A program made the position numbers and the translations under genes. A DNA stretch of 64,000 bases from Hyphococcus sp. (GTDB taxonomy: Bacteria; Pseudomonadota; Alphaproteobacteria; Caulobacterales; Parvularculaceae), in the NCBI GenBank assembly GCA_021776245.1, contig JAJFGF010000014.1:19252-83251 (forward strand), given 5' to 3'. Shown in pieces: positions 15,969 to 25,250 of this stretch. The notes beneath the pieces are model-generated. The model searched no databases. It saw nothing but the letters and a program-made list of their open reading frames with translations, and was not told the DNA's origin. Each line of letters opens with the position of its first letter. Position 1 is the stretch's first letter.

Positions 15969-18659
15969 ATGGGGAACGATCACATGAGCGGCCGGAAATG
16001 GGTTTACAGCTTTGGGGCCGGCGCCGCAGAGGGCGACGCCTCGATGAAAAACCTGCTCGGCGGCAAGGGCGCGAACCTTGCCGAAATGTCGAGCCTTGGT
16101 CTGCCCGTGCCGCCGGGCTTTACCCTCACGACCGAGGTCTGCACCGCCTATTATGAAAATGATCGCCAATATCCCGGCGGTCTCAAAGATCAGGCCGACG
16201 CCGCTGTCGCAAAAGTCGGCAAAGCCGTCGGCATGATTTTCGGCGATCCCAAAAATCCGTTGCTGGTGTCTGTGCGATCGGGCGCGCGCGCATCGATGCC
16301 CGGCATGATGGATACGGTTCTAAATCTCGGCCTCAATGATGAAACTGTCAAAGGTCTCGCCGCGCTTTCCGGCGACGAGCGCTTTGCCTATGACAGCTAT
16401 CGCCGTTTCATCCAGATGTTTTGCGATGTCGTCCTTGGCGTAGAGCACTATGTTTTTGAGGAAATCCTCGAGACCTATAAAGAAGAGCACGACTATTTCC
16501 TCGATACGGATCTGACAGCTGACGACTGGAAGAAAATCATCGCCGGCTACAAGGTTGCGGTGACCGCTGCGCTCGGCGCGCCGTTTCCGCAAGATCCCGG
16601 CGAACAGCTTTGGGGCGCCATTGGCGCCGTCTTCGGGTCGTGGCGCAATGACCGCGCTGACACTTATCGCCGTCTCCATAACATCCCGGAAAGCTGGGGC
16701 ACCGCGGTCAATATCCAGGCAATGGTGTTCGGCAATATGGGCGAAACATCTGCAACGGGCGTTGCGTTTACCCGCGATCCTTCGACTGGCGCGAATGAAT
16801 ATTACGGTGAGTTCCTGATCAATGCGCAGGGCGAAGATGTTGTGGCGGGCATCAGAACGCCGCAGACGCTGACAAAGCGCGCACGCGAAGCCATGGGCGA
16901 AACTGCGCCGTCCATGGAAGAAGCAATGCCGCAGGCCTTTGGCGAACTCGCAAAGGTCTTTGACCGCCTCGAAAAACATTACCGCGACATGCAGGATATT
17001 GAATTCACGATCCAGCAAGGCAAGTTGTGGATGCTGCAGACCCGCAACGGGAAACGCACCGCAAAGGCTGCGCTGAAGATCGCCGTTGATTTGTGTGACG
17101 ACGGATTGATCTCTAAAGACGAAGCGGTGATGCGGGTCGATCCGCATTCTCTCGACCAGCTTCTTCACCCGTCGCTCGACCCAAATGCGCCGCGCGATCT
17201 TATTTTGACCGGGCTGCCGGCATCGCCGGGCGCGGCGTCTGGCGAAGTGGTGTTCAATTCCGACGAGGCTGAAAGATTAAGCCAGGAAGGCCGCAAGGTT
17301 ATTCTGGTGCGTGTTGAGACGAGCCCTGAGGATATTCACGGGATGCACGCAGCAAAAGCGATCATCACCGCCCGCGGCGGGATGACCAGCCATGCGGCAG
17401 TCGTGGCGCGCGGCATGGGCCGCCCATGTGTTTGCGGCGCCGGCGATCTTAAAATCGATGCATCCGGCGAGCATTTCAGCGTTGGCGGCCGCAAGGTCAA
17501 TAAGGGCGATGTGATTACGGTTGAGGGCGGCGAGGGCAAGGTATTTCTCGGCGAAGTCGCTACCCTGCAGCCGGAATTGTCGGACGATTTTGCAAAACTC
17601 ATGAGTTGGGCCGATGCGGCGCGGCGTATGCGCGTGCGCGCCAATGCTGAAACGCCCAACGACGCGCAAGTCGCCCGTGATTTTGGCGCCGAAGGCATCG
17701 GGCTCTGCCGCACCGAGCACATGTTTTTTGAAACCGACCGGATCATTGCGGTCCGCGAGATGATTCTTGCTGAAGACAAGGAAGGCCGCGAGGCGGCGCT
17801 CGCGAAACTATTGCCCATGCAGCGTTCGGATTTTGAAGAGATCTTTCGCGTCATGCGCGGCCTGCCGGTGACCGTGCGGTTGCTCGATCCGCCGCTCCAC
17901 GAATTCCTGCCCCACTCCGACGAAGAGATTGAGGAAGTTGCAAAGTCTTCCGGTATGGATGCGCAAAAATTGAAAGACCGCGCCCACAAGCTGCATGAGT
18001 TTAATCCGATGCTGGGCCATCGCGGTTGCCGCCTCGGCGTATCCTATCCCGAAATTTACGAAATGCAGGCGCGTGCGATCATCGAGGCGGCGTGCGCGAT
18101 CGCGGCCGAGACCGGCGAAAAAGTCGTGCCGGAAATCATGATCCCGCTGGTCGCCAAGCGTGAGGAGCTGGCGTTCTTGAAATCCCGCATTGACGCCGTG
18201 GCGGCGACAGTGCTCACGGAAAAACAGACTGAGTTGGACTATCTGGTCGGCACGATGATCGAATTGCCGCGCGCGGCGCTGACCGCCGATGAAATTGCCC
18301 GGGATGCGGCGTTTTTCTCGTTTGGCACCAATGATCTGACGCAGACCACATTTGGCCTTTCGCGGGACGATTCCGCGTCGTTTTTGCCGGATTACATGCG
18401 GCAGGGCATTTTCGACCGTGATCCCTTTGTCACAATTGACGAGCAAGGCGTCGGCGCATTGGTGGAAATTGCCGCCGAACGGGGCCGGAAAACCCGTCCC
18501 GATTTGAAACTCGGCATTTGCGGTGAACATGGCGGCGACCCCGATTCAATCGCCTTTGTAGAGAGGGTCGGGCTCGATTATGTCTCCTGTTCGCCTTATA
18601 GAACGCCGATTGCGCGCCTTGCGGCGGCTCAATCAAACCTCCGTGACAAAATAGCCTGA
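15969..18659 (+). CDS. ppdK: Pyruvate, phosphate dikinase
   Basis: Interconverts pyruvate + ATP + Pi with phosphoenolpyruvate + AMP + PPi, usually for gluconeogenesis in alphaproteobacteria. 896 residues, normal length. Seen in order: the ATP-grasp domain starting LLGGKGANLAEM; the swivelling phosphohistidine domain with TARGGMTSHAAVVARGMGRP (His near residue 475); and the PEP-binding TIM barrel with LRFAL-like segments, FGTNDLTQTTFGLSRDD and the catalytic Cys in LGICGEHGGD. ATG 15969 follows AAAGGG; ATG 15984 is possible. The gene is close to glyS, a common alphaproteobacterial arrangement. Confidence 0.98.
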   Translation: MGNDHMSGRKWVYSFGAGAAEGDASMKNLLGGKGANLAEMSSLGLPVPPGFTLTTEVCTAYYENDRQYPGGLKDQADAAVAKVGKAVGMIFGDPKNPLLVSVRSGARASMPGMMDTVLNLGLNDETVKGLAALSGDERFAYDSYRRFIQMFCDVVLGVEHYVFEEILETYKEEHDYFLDTDLTADDWKKIIAGYKVAVTAALGAPFPQDPGEQLWGAIGAVFGSWRNDRADTYRRLHNIPESWGTAVNIQAMVFGNMGETSATGVAFTRDPSTGANEYYGEFLINAQGEDVVAGIRTPQTLTKRAREAMGETAPSMEEAMPQAFGELAKVFDRLEKHYRDMQDIEFTIQQGKLWMLQTRNGKRTAKAALKIAVDLCDDGLISKDEAVMRVDPHSLDQLLHPSLDPNAPRDLILTGLPASPGAASGEVVFNSDEAERLSQEGRKVILVRVETSPEDIHGMHAAKAIITARGGMTSHAAVVARGMGRPCVCGAGDLKIDASGEHFSVGGRKVNKGDVITVEGGEGKVFLGEVATLQPELSDDFAKLMSWADAARRMRVRANAETPNDAQVARDFGAEGIGLCRTEHMFFETDRIIAVREMILAEDKEGREAALAKLLPMQRSDFEEIFRVMRGLPVTVRLLDPPLHEFLPHSDEEIEEVAKSSGMDAQKLKDRAHKLHEFNPMLGHRGCRLGVSYPEIYEMQARAIIEAACAIAAETGEKVVPEIMIPLVAKREELAFLKSRIDAVAATVLTEKQTELDYLVGTMIELPRAALTADEIARDAAFFSFGTNDLTQTTFGLSRDDSASFLPDYMRQGIFDRDPFVTIDEQGVGALVEIAAERGRKTRPDLKLGICGEHGGDPDSIAFVERVGLDYVSCSPYRTPIARLAAAQSNLRDKIA

Positions 18660-18811
18660 TTGCGCTCATAGATCATTTCAATTCGTTTCAGACAGCTTTT
18701 TCCCCAAGCGAATCAGTACTTTACAGGCTGATATCAGTAGTTAATAATAGATTAACGCACGCGGAATTCATTTGCGTGAGTGGGGCAGGGGCGCCATATA
18801 ATGCCATGAGA

Positions 18812-18835
18812 ACGCGCTCCGAAGGCGCGTTTTTT
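18812..18835 (+). terminator. Intrinsic terminator after ppdK
   Basis: ACGCGC (18812-18817) / GCGCGT (18825-18830) with a 7-nt loop and a run of six T. It lies 150 bp after ppdK and inside the longest reading of the next frame, which argues that the next gene starts downstream at 18902. Confidence 0.75.
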
Positions 18836-18901
18836 GCGTCTCTATGGACGGCTGTTGCGTATCCCTTTTCGGGGCGTGGTGGAAAGAAAAGACTGAAGAA
18901 A

Positions 18902-19675
18902 ATGACGGCTCGATACGGACATAATGACCATGAGGTCAGCTGGACCATGCGCAGTCTTTTGGCTGCGGGTATGGTCTCTGTCTGTATTGTGGCGACGGCC
19001 ATGCGGACCTCAGTCAATGCCGAGCGCGTCGAAGCCGTGGAAACCGCGCAACTGGCGATGGCTCAGGAAGCGCAGCTGGTTACTGATCTCGCCAATTATC
19101 TGGCGGCGGAAACAGCCGCTGCGCGCGAAGCGCTAGATGCGCCGCGTCTGAAGCCGGCGGTCCCGACGGCGGCAATGATGACGTCCACCGACGCTATTGC
19201 AGCGCTTGCAAATTTTGATTTCACCGAGCTCACCGTTGCGAAACTCGACGGCGAAGAACGCGCCTGCCTGGCGCAGGCAATCTATTATGAGGCGCGATCG
19301 GAACCGCGAGTCGGCCAACTTGCTGTGGCGGATGTTGTTTTAAACCGGACGCGGAGCCCGCTATATCCGAATTCGATCTGCGAAGTTGTGTTCCAGGGCG
19401 CCGAGCGCCGGACCGGTTGCCAGTTCTCGTTTACCTGTGACGGCGCTATGCAGGCGCGACTGAACCAACGCAAATGGAAAGCATCGCAAGATCTTGCGGG
19501 CGCTGTCCTTGCGGGCGTGCGCGCGCCGGTTAGCCGCAACGCGACCCATTATCACGCAACTTATGTGACGCCCTATTGGGCAAAATCGCTGACCCCGACT
19601 GCGACCATCGGCACGCATAAGTTTTATAAGTTCCCGAGCCGGCGCACCGTCGCTGCTGCTCCGGCGGCGATGTAG
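18902..19675 (+). CDS. SleB/CwlJ-family cell-wall hydrolase, exported
   Basis: 257 residues from ATG 18902. The frame is open to a GTG at 18776, but that reading would run through a terminator hairpin, and AAGACTGAAGAAA precedes 18902. A membrane/signal segment is at about 17-34 (MRSLLAAGMVSVCIVATAM). The Hydrolase_2 domain starts near residue 125: ERACLAQAIYYEARSEPRVGQLAVADVVLNR, with the conserved catalytic Glu in YYEARSE, then CQFSFTCDG and ATHYHATYVTPYWA. Cleaves peptidoglycan in the periplasm; in non-sporulating alphaproteobacteria it acts in wall remodelling. Confidence 0.9.
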   Translation: MTARYGHNDHEVSWTMRSLLAAGMVSVCIVATAMRTSVNAERVEAVETAQLAMAQEAQLVTDLANYLAAETAAAREALDAPRLKPAVPTAAMMTSTDAIAALANFDFTELTVAKLDGEERACLAQAIYYEARSEPRVGQLAVADVVLNRTRSPLYPNSICEVVFQGAERRTGCQFSFTCDGAMQARLNQRKWKASQDLAGAVLAGVRAPVSRNATHYHATYVTPYWAKSLTPTATIGTHKFYKFPSRRTVAAAPAAM

Positions 19676-19676
19676 T

Positions 19677-20657
19677 TTATTCTGTCGCCAGACAGATTTC
19701 TTCGCCTTCTTCCGCAATATTAAAACCCGCTTCCCGAACCGTTTCACGCTCGCTTGCTGTGGGATCATGTAGCGGGTTGGTGTGGTTCATATGAATGAAC
19801 CGCACTTTGGTTTTCTCATCAGGCGACAAAGGCGCGAAACGCTTCATTGAATGTGAAACAAAGGGATGCGGAAAGCCGCTCATGTCGCGGCCGGGAATTT
19901 CGCCATCTGCAAAAAACGATGCATCGAGATAGACAAAGTCGACGCTCGCGATCATCTCTTCTATGCGCGTTCCTTGATCGTCCCATTCCTCCCAGCTGTC
20001 GATATCAGGAATAAACAGCGCGGATTTTTCAGGTGTCTCGATTTTGTAGCCAACCACTTCGGAAAACTCCTGACGATGGGGAACCAGAAACGGCGTTACC
20101 GATATGCCATCGGTAAGCATTTCGGCTTCTCCCGCATTCATGATCGCCAGGGTGATGTTGTAATATTTGACGAGCTGGCTCCACGGGCCATTATTTGACA
20201 AATAATCGGCCATGCGCGGCATTGCATAGACAGGAACATTTTGCGCGCCAGCCGCTTCATGGCCGAGCATCATCAGCCCGGCATAATGGCCAATATGGGC
20301 GTGGGTCAGGAATACGCCGTCGAGCTGCACCTGCTTTTCATGGGGTGCGACCAGGTTGAGCGCATGTAGTTGCTCCTTGATGTCGGGCGTCGCCTCAAAC
20401 AGCCAGCGCCTCGGCGCCGCTTCTCGCCGGTCGATCAACGCCAGCGACGTTGCATGCCGCTTTAAAGAAGGGTCCGCCCAGGCCGGATCGCCGGAATTGC
20501 CGATCTGCGGTTTGCCGGCGTCCTGGGCGACGCCGAGGACGAGAAGCGAGATTTCGCATTGTCGCGCTTCTTCAACAGGGTGCGATTCGTCAGGCGCCGG
20601 CTCGCGGGAACAGGCCGCAAGGAAAGCCGCGGCAAGGGCGAGCGCGCCGCGCATCAT
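19677..20657 (-). CDS. MBL-fold lipoprotein, PqqB-like
   Basis: 326 residues. The N-terminus is a lipoprotein signal, MMRGALALAAAFLAAC, with the lipobox LAAC. The domain begins SLLVLGVAQDAGKPQIG, like PqqB (VLGSAAGGG.P). The metal motif reads THAHIGHYAGL, that is HxHxGH, so the Asp of the usual HxHxDH is Gly. PHRQEF, DIDSWEEW, VYLDASF and HMNHTNP follow. Probably a lipid-anchored periplasmic metallo-hydrolase of unknown substrate; it is not a PQQ biosynthesis operon. Its ATG overlaps the nadC stop by 4 bp, so it is translationally coupled to NAD biosynthesis genes. Confidence 0.85.
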   Translation of the reverse strand: MMRGALALAAAFLAACSREPAPDESHPVEEARQCEISLLVLGVAQDAGKPQIGNSGDPAWADPSLKRHATSLALIDRREAAPRRWLFEATPDIKEQLHALNLVAPHEKQVQLDGVFLTHAHIGHYAGLMMLGHEAAGAQNVPVYAMPRMADYLSNNGPWSQLVKYYNITLAIMNAGEAEMLTDGISVTPFLVPHRQEFSEVVGYKIETPEKSALFIPDIDSWEEWDDQGTRIEEMIASVDFVYLDASFFADGEIPGRDMSGFPHPFVSHSMKRFAPLSPDEKTKVRFIHMNHTNPLHDPTASERETVREAGFNIAEEGEEICLATE

Positions 20658-21502
20658 TTGAAATCCATCCCGAGATCAAGGCCGGGCGCCGAATGGGTGA
20701 TCCAGCCTGACGAGATCACGTCAATGCCGGTCTCGGCAATGGCCCGAACCGTCTCGACGGTCACATTGCCGGAAGCTTCCAGCACGGCGCGGCCATTATT
20801 GATCGCGACGGCCTTTTTCAAATCATCTGTAGACATATTATCAAGGAGGACAACGTCGGCGCCTTCGTCCAGCGCTTGTGTCAATTGCGCGAGGCCATCC
20901 ACTTCGATTTCGATTTTCACCATGTGACCGGCTGCTGCACGCGCAGCGCGCAACGCATTAGCGATGCCGCCCGATGCGGCGATGTGATTATCCTTGATCA
21001 TCACGGCATCATACAAACCGAAACGATGATTGTGGCCGCCGCCGCAGCGCACGGCGTGTTTTTCAAACGCCCTGAGACCCGGCGTGGTTTTGCGCGTACA
21101 GGTAATTTTCGCCTTTGTGCCTTTTATGGAGTCAACCAGCGCAGCGGTTGCTGTGGCGACACCCGAAAGATGGCCGAGAAAATTAAGCGCAACGCGCTCA
21201 GCGGAAAGAATGCTGCGGGCCGTGCCTTCAATCCCCAGAACAATGTCACCGGTTTCGACGCGTGCGCCGTCATCCTTTTCAATTGAAATGCGGACCGCCG
21301 GATCAACAAGGCGAAAGGCGGCCAGCGCCAGGTCTATTCCGGCGATGACTCCAGATTTGCGCGCGGCAATGATTGCTGTTGAGGTCGCATTCGCCGGGAT
21401 TGTCGCGGCGGTCGTGATATCGCCCGCGTCGCCGAAATCTTCGCGCAAAGCGCGCGAAACCACTTTGTCAATAATCAGCGGCGACAGGCGTTGCGCGGTC
21501 AT
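20654..21502 (-). CDS. nadC: Nicotinate-nucleotide pyrophosphorylase (carboxylating)
   Basis: Converts quinolinate and PRPP to nicotinate mononucleotide, third step of de novo NAD synthesis. 282 residues. Seen: the N-terminal LREDFGDAGDITTAATIP, then KITCTRKTTPGLRAFEKHAVRCGGGHNHRFGLYDAVMIKDNHI, which carries the phosphate- and quinolinate-binding Arg/Lys/His residues, and VVLLDNMS and LEASGNVTVETV strands of the barrel. It overlaps nadB by 4 bp upstream and the PqqB-like gene by 4 bp downstream. Confidence 0.98.
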   Translation of the reverse strand: MTAQRLSPLIIDKVVSRALREDFGDAGDITTAATIPANATSTAIIAARKSGVIAGIDLALAAFRLVDPAVRISIEKDDGARVETGDIVLGIEGTARSILSAERVALNFLGHLSGVATATAALVDSIKGTKAKITCTRKTTPGLRAFEKHAVRCGGGHNHRFGLYDAVMIKDNHIAASGGIANALRAARAAAGHMVKIEIEVDGLAQLTQALDEGADVVLLDNMSTDDLKKAVAINNGRAVLEASGNVTVETVRAIAETGIDVISSGWITHSAPGLDLGMDFK

Positions 21503-23046
21503 TCGATATCCTCATCCTCATCGTCTTCTTCATAGGTTTCCGTTGCGCAGATTTCCGTATGAAAGGCTTCTTTTTCGGTTCCCGGAAAATCACTGCGGTA
21601 ATGTCCGCCGCGTGATTCCTCGCGCATCAGCGCGCCTTGCGCAATCAGTTCCGCAGAGACCAGAGCGCTCTTTAGCCCGCTGGTCATCGCCGGATGGTCG
21701 TTCAGGTCCTCAATAATACCGAGCGTTTTGATCAGACTGTCTTGCGAACGCAAAAGTGCGCAGCCCGATGACATAGCCGCGCGCAATCGCATCATCGCAT
21801 CCGCATCTGCGGGTTTTGACGGCATCTCCATACGGTCGGCGGGGGCGCCTGGATCGGCCGGCTGGACAACTTGCTTGTCGCGCAATTGATCAGCGATCCG
21901 GGCGCCAAAAACTACAGCTTCCAATAACGAGTTGGACGCAAGCCGGTTGGCGCCGTGAACGCCGGTTGAGGCAACTTCGCCTAAAGCCCAAAGACCTTCA
22001 ACGCTCGACTTACCGTCAAGATCGGTCTTGACGCCGCCCATATGGTAGTGGGCGGCCGGGGCCACGGGCATTTTCTCTGCTCGCGGATCGATGCCGGCTT
22101 TCTGGCATGCGGCAAAAACCGTTGGAAAATTTTCCGGGAACGCCGCACCAATCGTTTTCGTGGCATCGAGAAACGCGCCGCGCCCGGAAGCAATTTCCGC
22201 TTCGACGGCGCGGGCGACGATATCACGGGGCGCGAGATCTTTATCTTTGTGATATTCGCCCATAAAGGCGCGCCCGTCGGCATTAACGAGCGTTGCGCCG
22301 TCGCCGCGCAGGGCTTCGGTGGCGAGCGGCGCGGGATCGACGCCGATATCCAGCGCCGTCGGGTGAAATTGCACAAATTCCGGATCGCGAATGATTGCCC
22401 CGGCGCGCGCCGCAAAGGCGAGCCCGTGTCCCTGTGCTGGTGTTGGATTGGTGGTGACGGCGTAAAGCCCGCCGAGCCCGCCGGTCGCCATCACGGTTTC
22501 CGCTGCGTCAAAAACCGCGCGCTCACCGGCTGCGACATCATAAACGAGGACCCCGCCGACCGCGCCATGATCATCGGTCAGCAGATCTTCAACGACAATG
22601 CGCTCCAGAATAGTGATATGGTCGGCCTGACGCGCGGCCTTGATCAGCGCGGCCATAATTGCAACGCCGGCTCTGTCGCCCGTCGCATGGACAATACGAT
22701 CCCGGCAATGGGCGGCCTCGCGCCCAAGTTTCAATTTACCTTCAGCGTCTCTGTCGAACGCAACGCCATAATGGATGAGATCTTCAACGGCTGCCGCGCC
22801 GCCATCAACAAGAAGGCTTGCGGCTTCCGCGTCTACGAGGCCTGCGCCGGCCTGTACGGTATCGGCGAAGTGCAAATTAGGCGTGTCGTTTTCGCCGATC
22901 GCCGCCGCCATGCCGCCCTGAGCCCAGGGTGTCGATCCGCCAAGCCCAAGCGGGCGTGCGGTGATGATTGTGACGGGCCGGGGCGCGAGTTTCAGCGCCG
23001 TATAAAGCCCGGCAACGCCCGCGCCGATGATAAGGATGTCAGTCAT
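21499..23046 (-). CDS. nadB: L-aspartate oxidase
   Basis: FAD enzyme that oxidises L-aspartate to iminoaspartate, first step of NAD synthesis. 515 residues. Seen: the dinucleotide motif IIGAGVAGLYTALKL (5-19), the flavin-binding GGSTPWAQGGMAAA, HRIVHATGDRAG-like CRDRIVHATGDRAG, ALGEVASTGVHGANRLASNSLLEAVVFG near the C-terminal third, and a short acidic tail (EEDDEDEDIE). Gap of 89 bp to nadA and a 4-bp overlap with nadC. Confidence 0.98.
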   Translation of the reverse strand: MTDILIIGAGVAGLYTALKLAPRPVTIITARPLGLGGSTPWAQGGMAAAIGENDTPNLHFADTVQAGAGLVDAEAASLLVDGGAAAVEDLIHYGVAFDRDAEGKLKLGREAAHCRDRIVHATGDRAGVAIMAALIKAARQADHITILERIVVEDLLTDDHGAVGGVLVYDVAAGERAVFDAAETVMATGGLGGLYAVTTNPTPAQGHGLAFAARAGAIIRDPEFVQFHPTALDIGVDPAPLATEALRGDGATLVNADGRAFMGEYHKDKDLAPRDIVARAVEAEIASGRGAFLDATKTIGAAFPENFPTVFAACQKAGIDPRAEKMPVAPAAHYHMGGVKTDLDGKSSVEGLWALGEVASTGVHGANRLASNSLLEAVVFGARIADQLRDKQVVQPADPGAPADRMEMPSKPADADAMMRLRAAMSSGCALLRSQDSLIKTLGIIEDLNDHPAMTSGLKSALVSAELIAQGALMREESRGGHYRSDFPGTEKEAFHTEICATETYEEDDEDEDIE

Positions 23047-23135
23047 ACGTGACTATGCCCGCGATTCGCCGGCGAAATCGTTCTCGCTCGGCAAGAGAGG
23101 ATCCATTCGAGTTGGTTGAATAAACCGCGTAAATC

Positions 23136-24236
23136 CTAAACCCGCGATTCAATCGCCGCAACTTCGGGCGGGCGCTGATGGTTATACATCGACTGGCGCG
23201 TTAACGGGAGGGCGATCATGCGATCGATCGGCAGTCTTGCCTTTGCGATAATCTCCGGATCAATGATCACTTCATGTTCCATGGTTTGAAAGGAGTGGAG
23301 AATTTTCGGCAGGGTGATGCGCTTCATATGCGGGCACAGATTACACGGCCGCACAAAATTTACCTTCGGATTTTCCAGCGCCACATTGTCCGACATTGAG
23401 CATTCAGTGATCAGCACCACGTTTTTCGGCTGGTTTTCCTTGACAAAATTGCTCATGCCGCTGGTCGAGCCGGCGAAATCGGCTTCGGCGAGCACGTCCG
23501 GCGGGCATTCCGGATGGGCCAACACAATAACGCCAGGATTGCCTTCGCGAATTTCGCAAATGTCTTCTGCGGTGAAACGCTCATGGACTTCGCAGGCGCC
23601 GGCCCAGGTGACAATTTTGACATCGGTCATCGCTGCGACATTTTTGGCGAGATATTGATCAGGGAGGAACAAGACTGTGTCCGATCCCCATTCACGCGCA
23701 GCATATTCAACGACTTCAACGGCGTTGGATGATGTGCAGCAAATATCGGTTTCGGCTTTTACGTCTGCTGTGGTGTTCACATAAGTGACCACCGGCGCGC
23801 CGGGATATTTCTGTTTTAGAAGGCGCACATCGGCGCCGGTAATCGAGGCGGCGAGGGAACAGCCGGCGCGTAAATCCGGGATCAGGACGGTTTTCTCCGG
23901 GCACAGAATTTTTGATGTTTCCGCCATGAAATGGACGCCCGCCTGTACGATGATATCGGCGTCAGTTTTTGCGGCTTCCTTGGCGAGTTGCAAACTGTCG
24001 CCGGCAAAATCGCCAACGCAATTAAAAATCTCCGGCGTCATATAATTATGTGCGAGGACGACCGCATTCTTTTCGCGCTTTAAGTCATTGATCGCTGCGA
24101 TATAGGGCGCATGAACGCGCCATTCGATTTCAGGAATAAATTGCGCGACCTTGGGGTAAAGATAATCGGTCTTGCGCCGCACCTCGTCCGTATAGGCCAA
24201 TGCGGTGTGGGTTTTTTCGTCACCAAAGGCAGGCAT
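23136..24236 (-). CDS. nadA: Quinolinate synthase
   Basis: [4Fe-4S] enzyme that condenses iminoaspartate with dihydroxyacetone phosphate to quinolinate. 366 residues. Seen: [27 protein letters not shown], the cluster Cys in [22 protein letters not shown] and [12 protein letters not shown], and the substrate loop [14 protein letters not shown]. First gene of the nadA-nadB-nadC unit. A 7-5-7 palindrome lies 56-74 bp upstream of its start and is the probable NadQ operator. Confidence 0.98.
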   Translation of the reverse strand: MPAFGDEKTHTALAYTDEVRRKTDYLYPKVAQFIPEIEWRVHAPYIAAINDLKREKNAVVLAHNYMTPEIFNCVGDFAGDSLQLAKEAAKTDADIIVQAGVHFMAETSKILCPEKTVLIPDLRAGCSLAASITGADVRLLKQKYPGAPVVTYVNTTADVKAETDICCTSSNAVEVVEYAAREWGSDTVLFLPDQYLAKNVAAMTDVKIVTWAGACEVHERFTAEDICEIREGNPGVIVLAHPECPPDVLAEADFAGSTSGMSNFVKENQPKNVVLITECSMSDNVALENPKVNFVRPCNLCPHMKRITLPKILHSFQTMEHEVIIDPEIIAKARLPIDRMIALPLTRQSMYNHQRPPEVAAIESRV

Positions 24237-24291
24237 GTTACGCCCCCGATTTTGCCGCCCGCAAAACGCGCCAGGCGGCGGCTCCAGTTAT

Positions 24292-24310
24292 TATGCTCAA
24301 CTAGAGCATA
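24292..24310. promoter_or_regulatory. Candidate NadQ operator upstream of nadA
   Basis: Perfect dyad TATGCTC-AACTA-GAGCATA. It sits 56 bp before the nadA start codon, on a gene that in alphaproteobacteria is often controlled by NadQ, and a nadQ gene is present 2.8 kb away. The identity of the regulator is inferred from this context. Confidence 0.6.
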
Positions 24311-24428
24311 TATGGGGTTCAAAAAACGCCCCACAAGGGGGTTGGCGCGAACCCTAACCAAAAAAGATGACTGGTCAAGCAAATGCACGGATCACAAAAT
24401 GGCTATTGGCCGTCAGAAAAACCAATAT

Positions 24429-24479
24429 GTAAGTCTTGACTTACGGAAATGGCTGCCATATAGGTAAGTCATGGCTTAC
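24429..24479 (+). promoter_or_regulatory. Promoter with paired ArsR operators; predicted leaderless transcript
   Basis: TTGACT (24436-24441), 17-bp spacer, TATAGG (24459-24464), predicting a transcript start at about 24471, the A of the ATG. Two dyads overlap it: perfect GTAAGTC-TT-GACTTAC (24429-24444) and GTAAGTC-AT-GGCTTAC (24464-24479, one mismatch). They are 35 bp apart start to start and cover the -35 element and the start site, as expected for autorepression. Confidence 0.65.
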
Positions 24480-24776
24480 GAAATAAAGTTTGAGGCGCTG
24501 GCGGCGCCCACGCGGCGGGCGGTTTTTGAAAAGCTCCGCGCTGGCCCCATGGCGGTCAACGCGCTGGCCGAGGGCCTTCCGGTCTCGCGGCCCGCGATCT
24601 CACAGCATTTGAAAGTCTTGAAAGACGCCGGTCTCGTCAGTGAACGGCGTGATGGGGTTAAGCGCATTTACAGTCTCGATACGCAAGGCATTTCGGAATT
24701 GAGAGACTATTTCGACCGCTTTTGGGATGAGGCGCTTGAGGCTTATCAGCGCTCGCTTGAGGCCAGCGACGCCTGA
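24471..24776 (+). CDS. ArsR-family transcriptional regulator (SRPBCC-linked)
   Basis: 101 residues, almost all winged helix. Seen: FEALAAPTRRAVFEKLRAGPMAVNALAEGLPVSRPAISQHLKVLKDAGLV, the HTH with recognition helix SRPAISQHLKVL, and SERRDGVKRIYSLD wing. No Cys for metal sensing, so it belongs to the group fused by operon to SRPBCC/AHSA1 proteins rather than arsenic sensors. No ribosome site precedes the ATG, in line with a leaderless message. The SRPBCC gene starts 17 bp after the stop. Confidence 0.93.
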   Translation: MAYEIKFEALAAPTRRAVFEKLRAGPMAVNALAEGLPVSRPAISQHLKVLKDAGLVSERRDGVKRIYSLDTQGISELRDYFDRFWDEALEAYQRSLEASDA

Positions 24777-24793
24777 ACTAAGGAGGAGAGAAA

Positions 24794-25243
24794 ATGTCCA
24801 CGACAACGCGCACAGAACCGATCGTCAAGAAACTGGCGTTGAATGCGCCAGTTGGGAAAGCGTTCGATCATTTCACCAAAAATATTCATCTCTGGTGGCC
24901 GATGGCGACACATTCCCTGTCGCTGGAAGATGCAGCAACGATTGTCTTCGAAGCCGCGCCCGGCGGGCGCGTCTACGAGATCGAGAAGTCCGGAAAGAAA
25001 CGCGAATGGGGCCGGGTCAGCGAATGCGAACCGCCGCGCCGATTGGTTTTTTCCTGGGTCCTGGAAGCGCCGGATAAGGAAACGGAAGTCGACGTTCAGT
25101 TTGACGATCAGGGTGGCGGCAAAACAATGCTGACGCTTACGCATCGCGGCTGGGACAAGCGCCCTGATGGCGAGGAATGGCGCGGCAAATATAATCAAGG
25201 CTGGGACGGCGTGCTGGCCGCCTATCAACAAGGGCTGGCGTAA
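24794..25243 (+). CDS. SRPBCC/AHSA1-domain protein
   Basis: 149 residues. The START-like fold is suggested by IVKKLALNAPVGKAFDHFTKNIHLWWP, VYEIEKSGKKREWGRVSECEPPRRLVFSWV and the closing helix NQGWDGVLAAYQQGLA. Such proteins form a hydrophobic ligand pocket; ligand unknown. A strong ribosome site (AAGGAGGAGAG) precedes the ATG. Cotranscribed with the ArsR regulator, the standard partnership for this subfamily. Confidence 0.88.
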   Translation: MSTTTRTEPIVKKLALNAPVGKAFDHFTKNIHLWWPMATHSLSLEDAATIVFEAAPGGRVYEIEKSGKKREWGRVSECEPPRRLVFSWVLEAPDKETEVDVQFDDQGGGKTMLTLTHRGWDKRPDGEEWRGKYNQGWDGVLAAYQQGLA

Positions 25244-25250
25244 CTGCGCA

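Noticed and set aside
16320..17168. 282-residue minus-strand frame.
   Set aside because: Antisense to ppdK with no domain.
22042..23052. 336-residue plus-strand frame.
   Set aside because: Antisense to nadB throughout.
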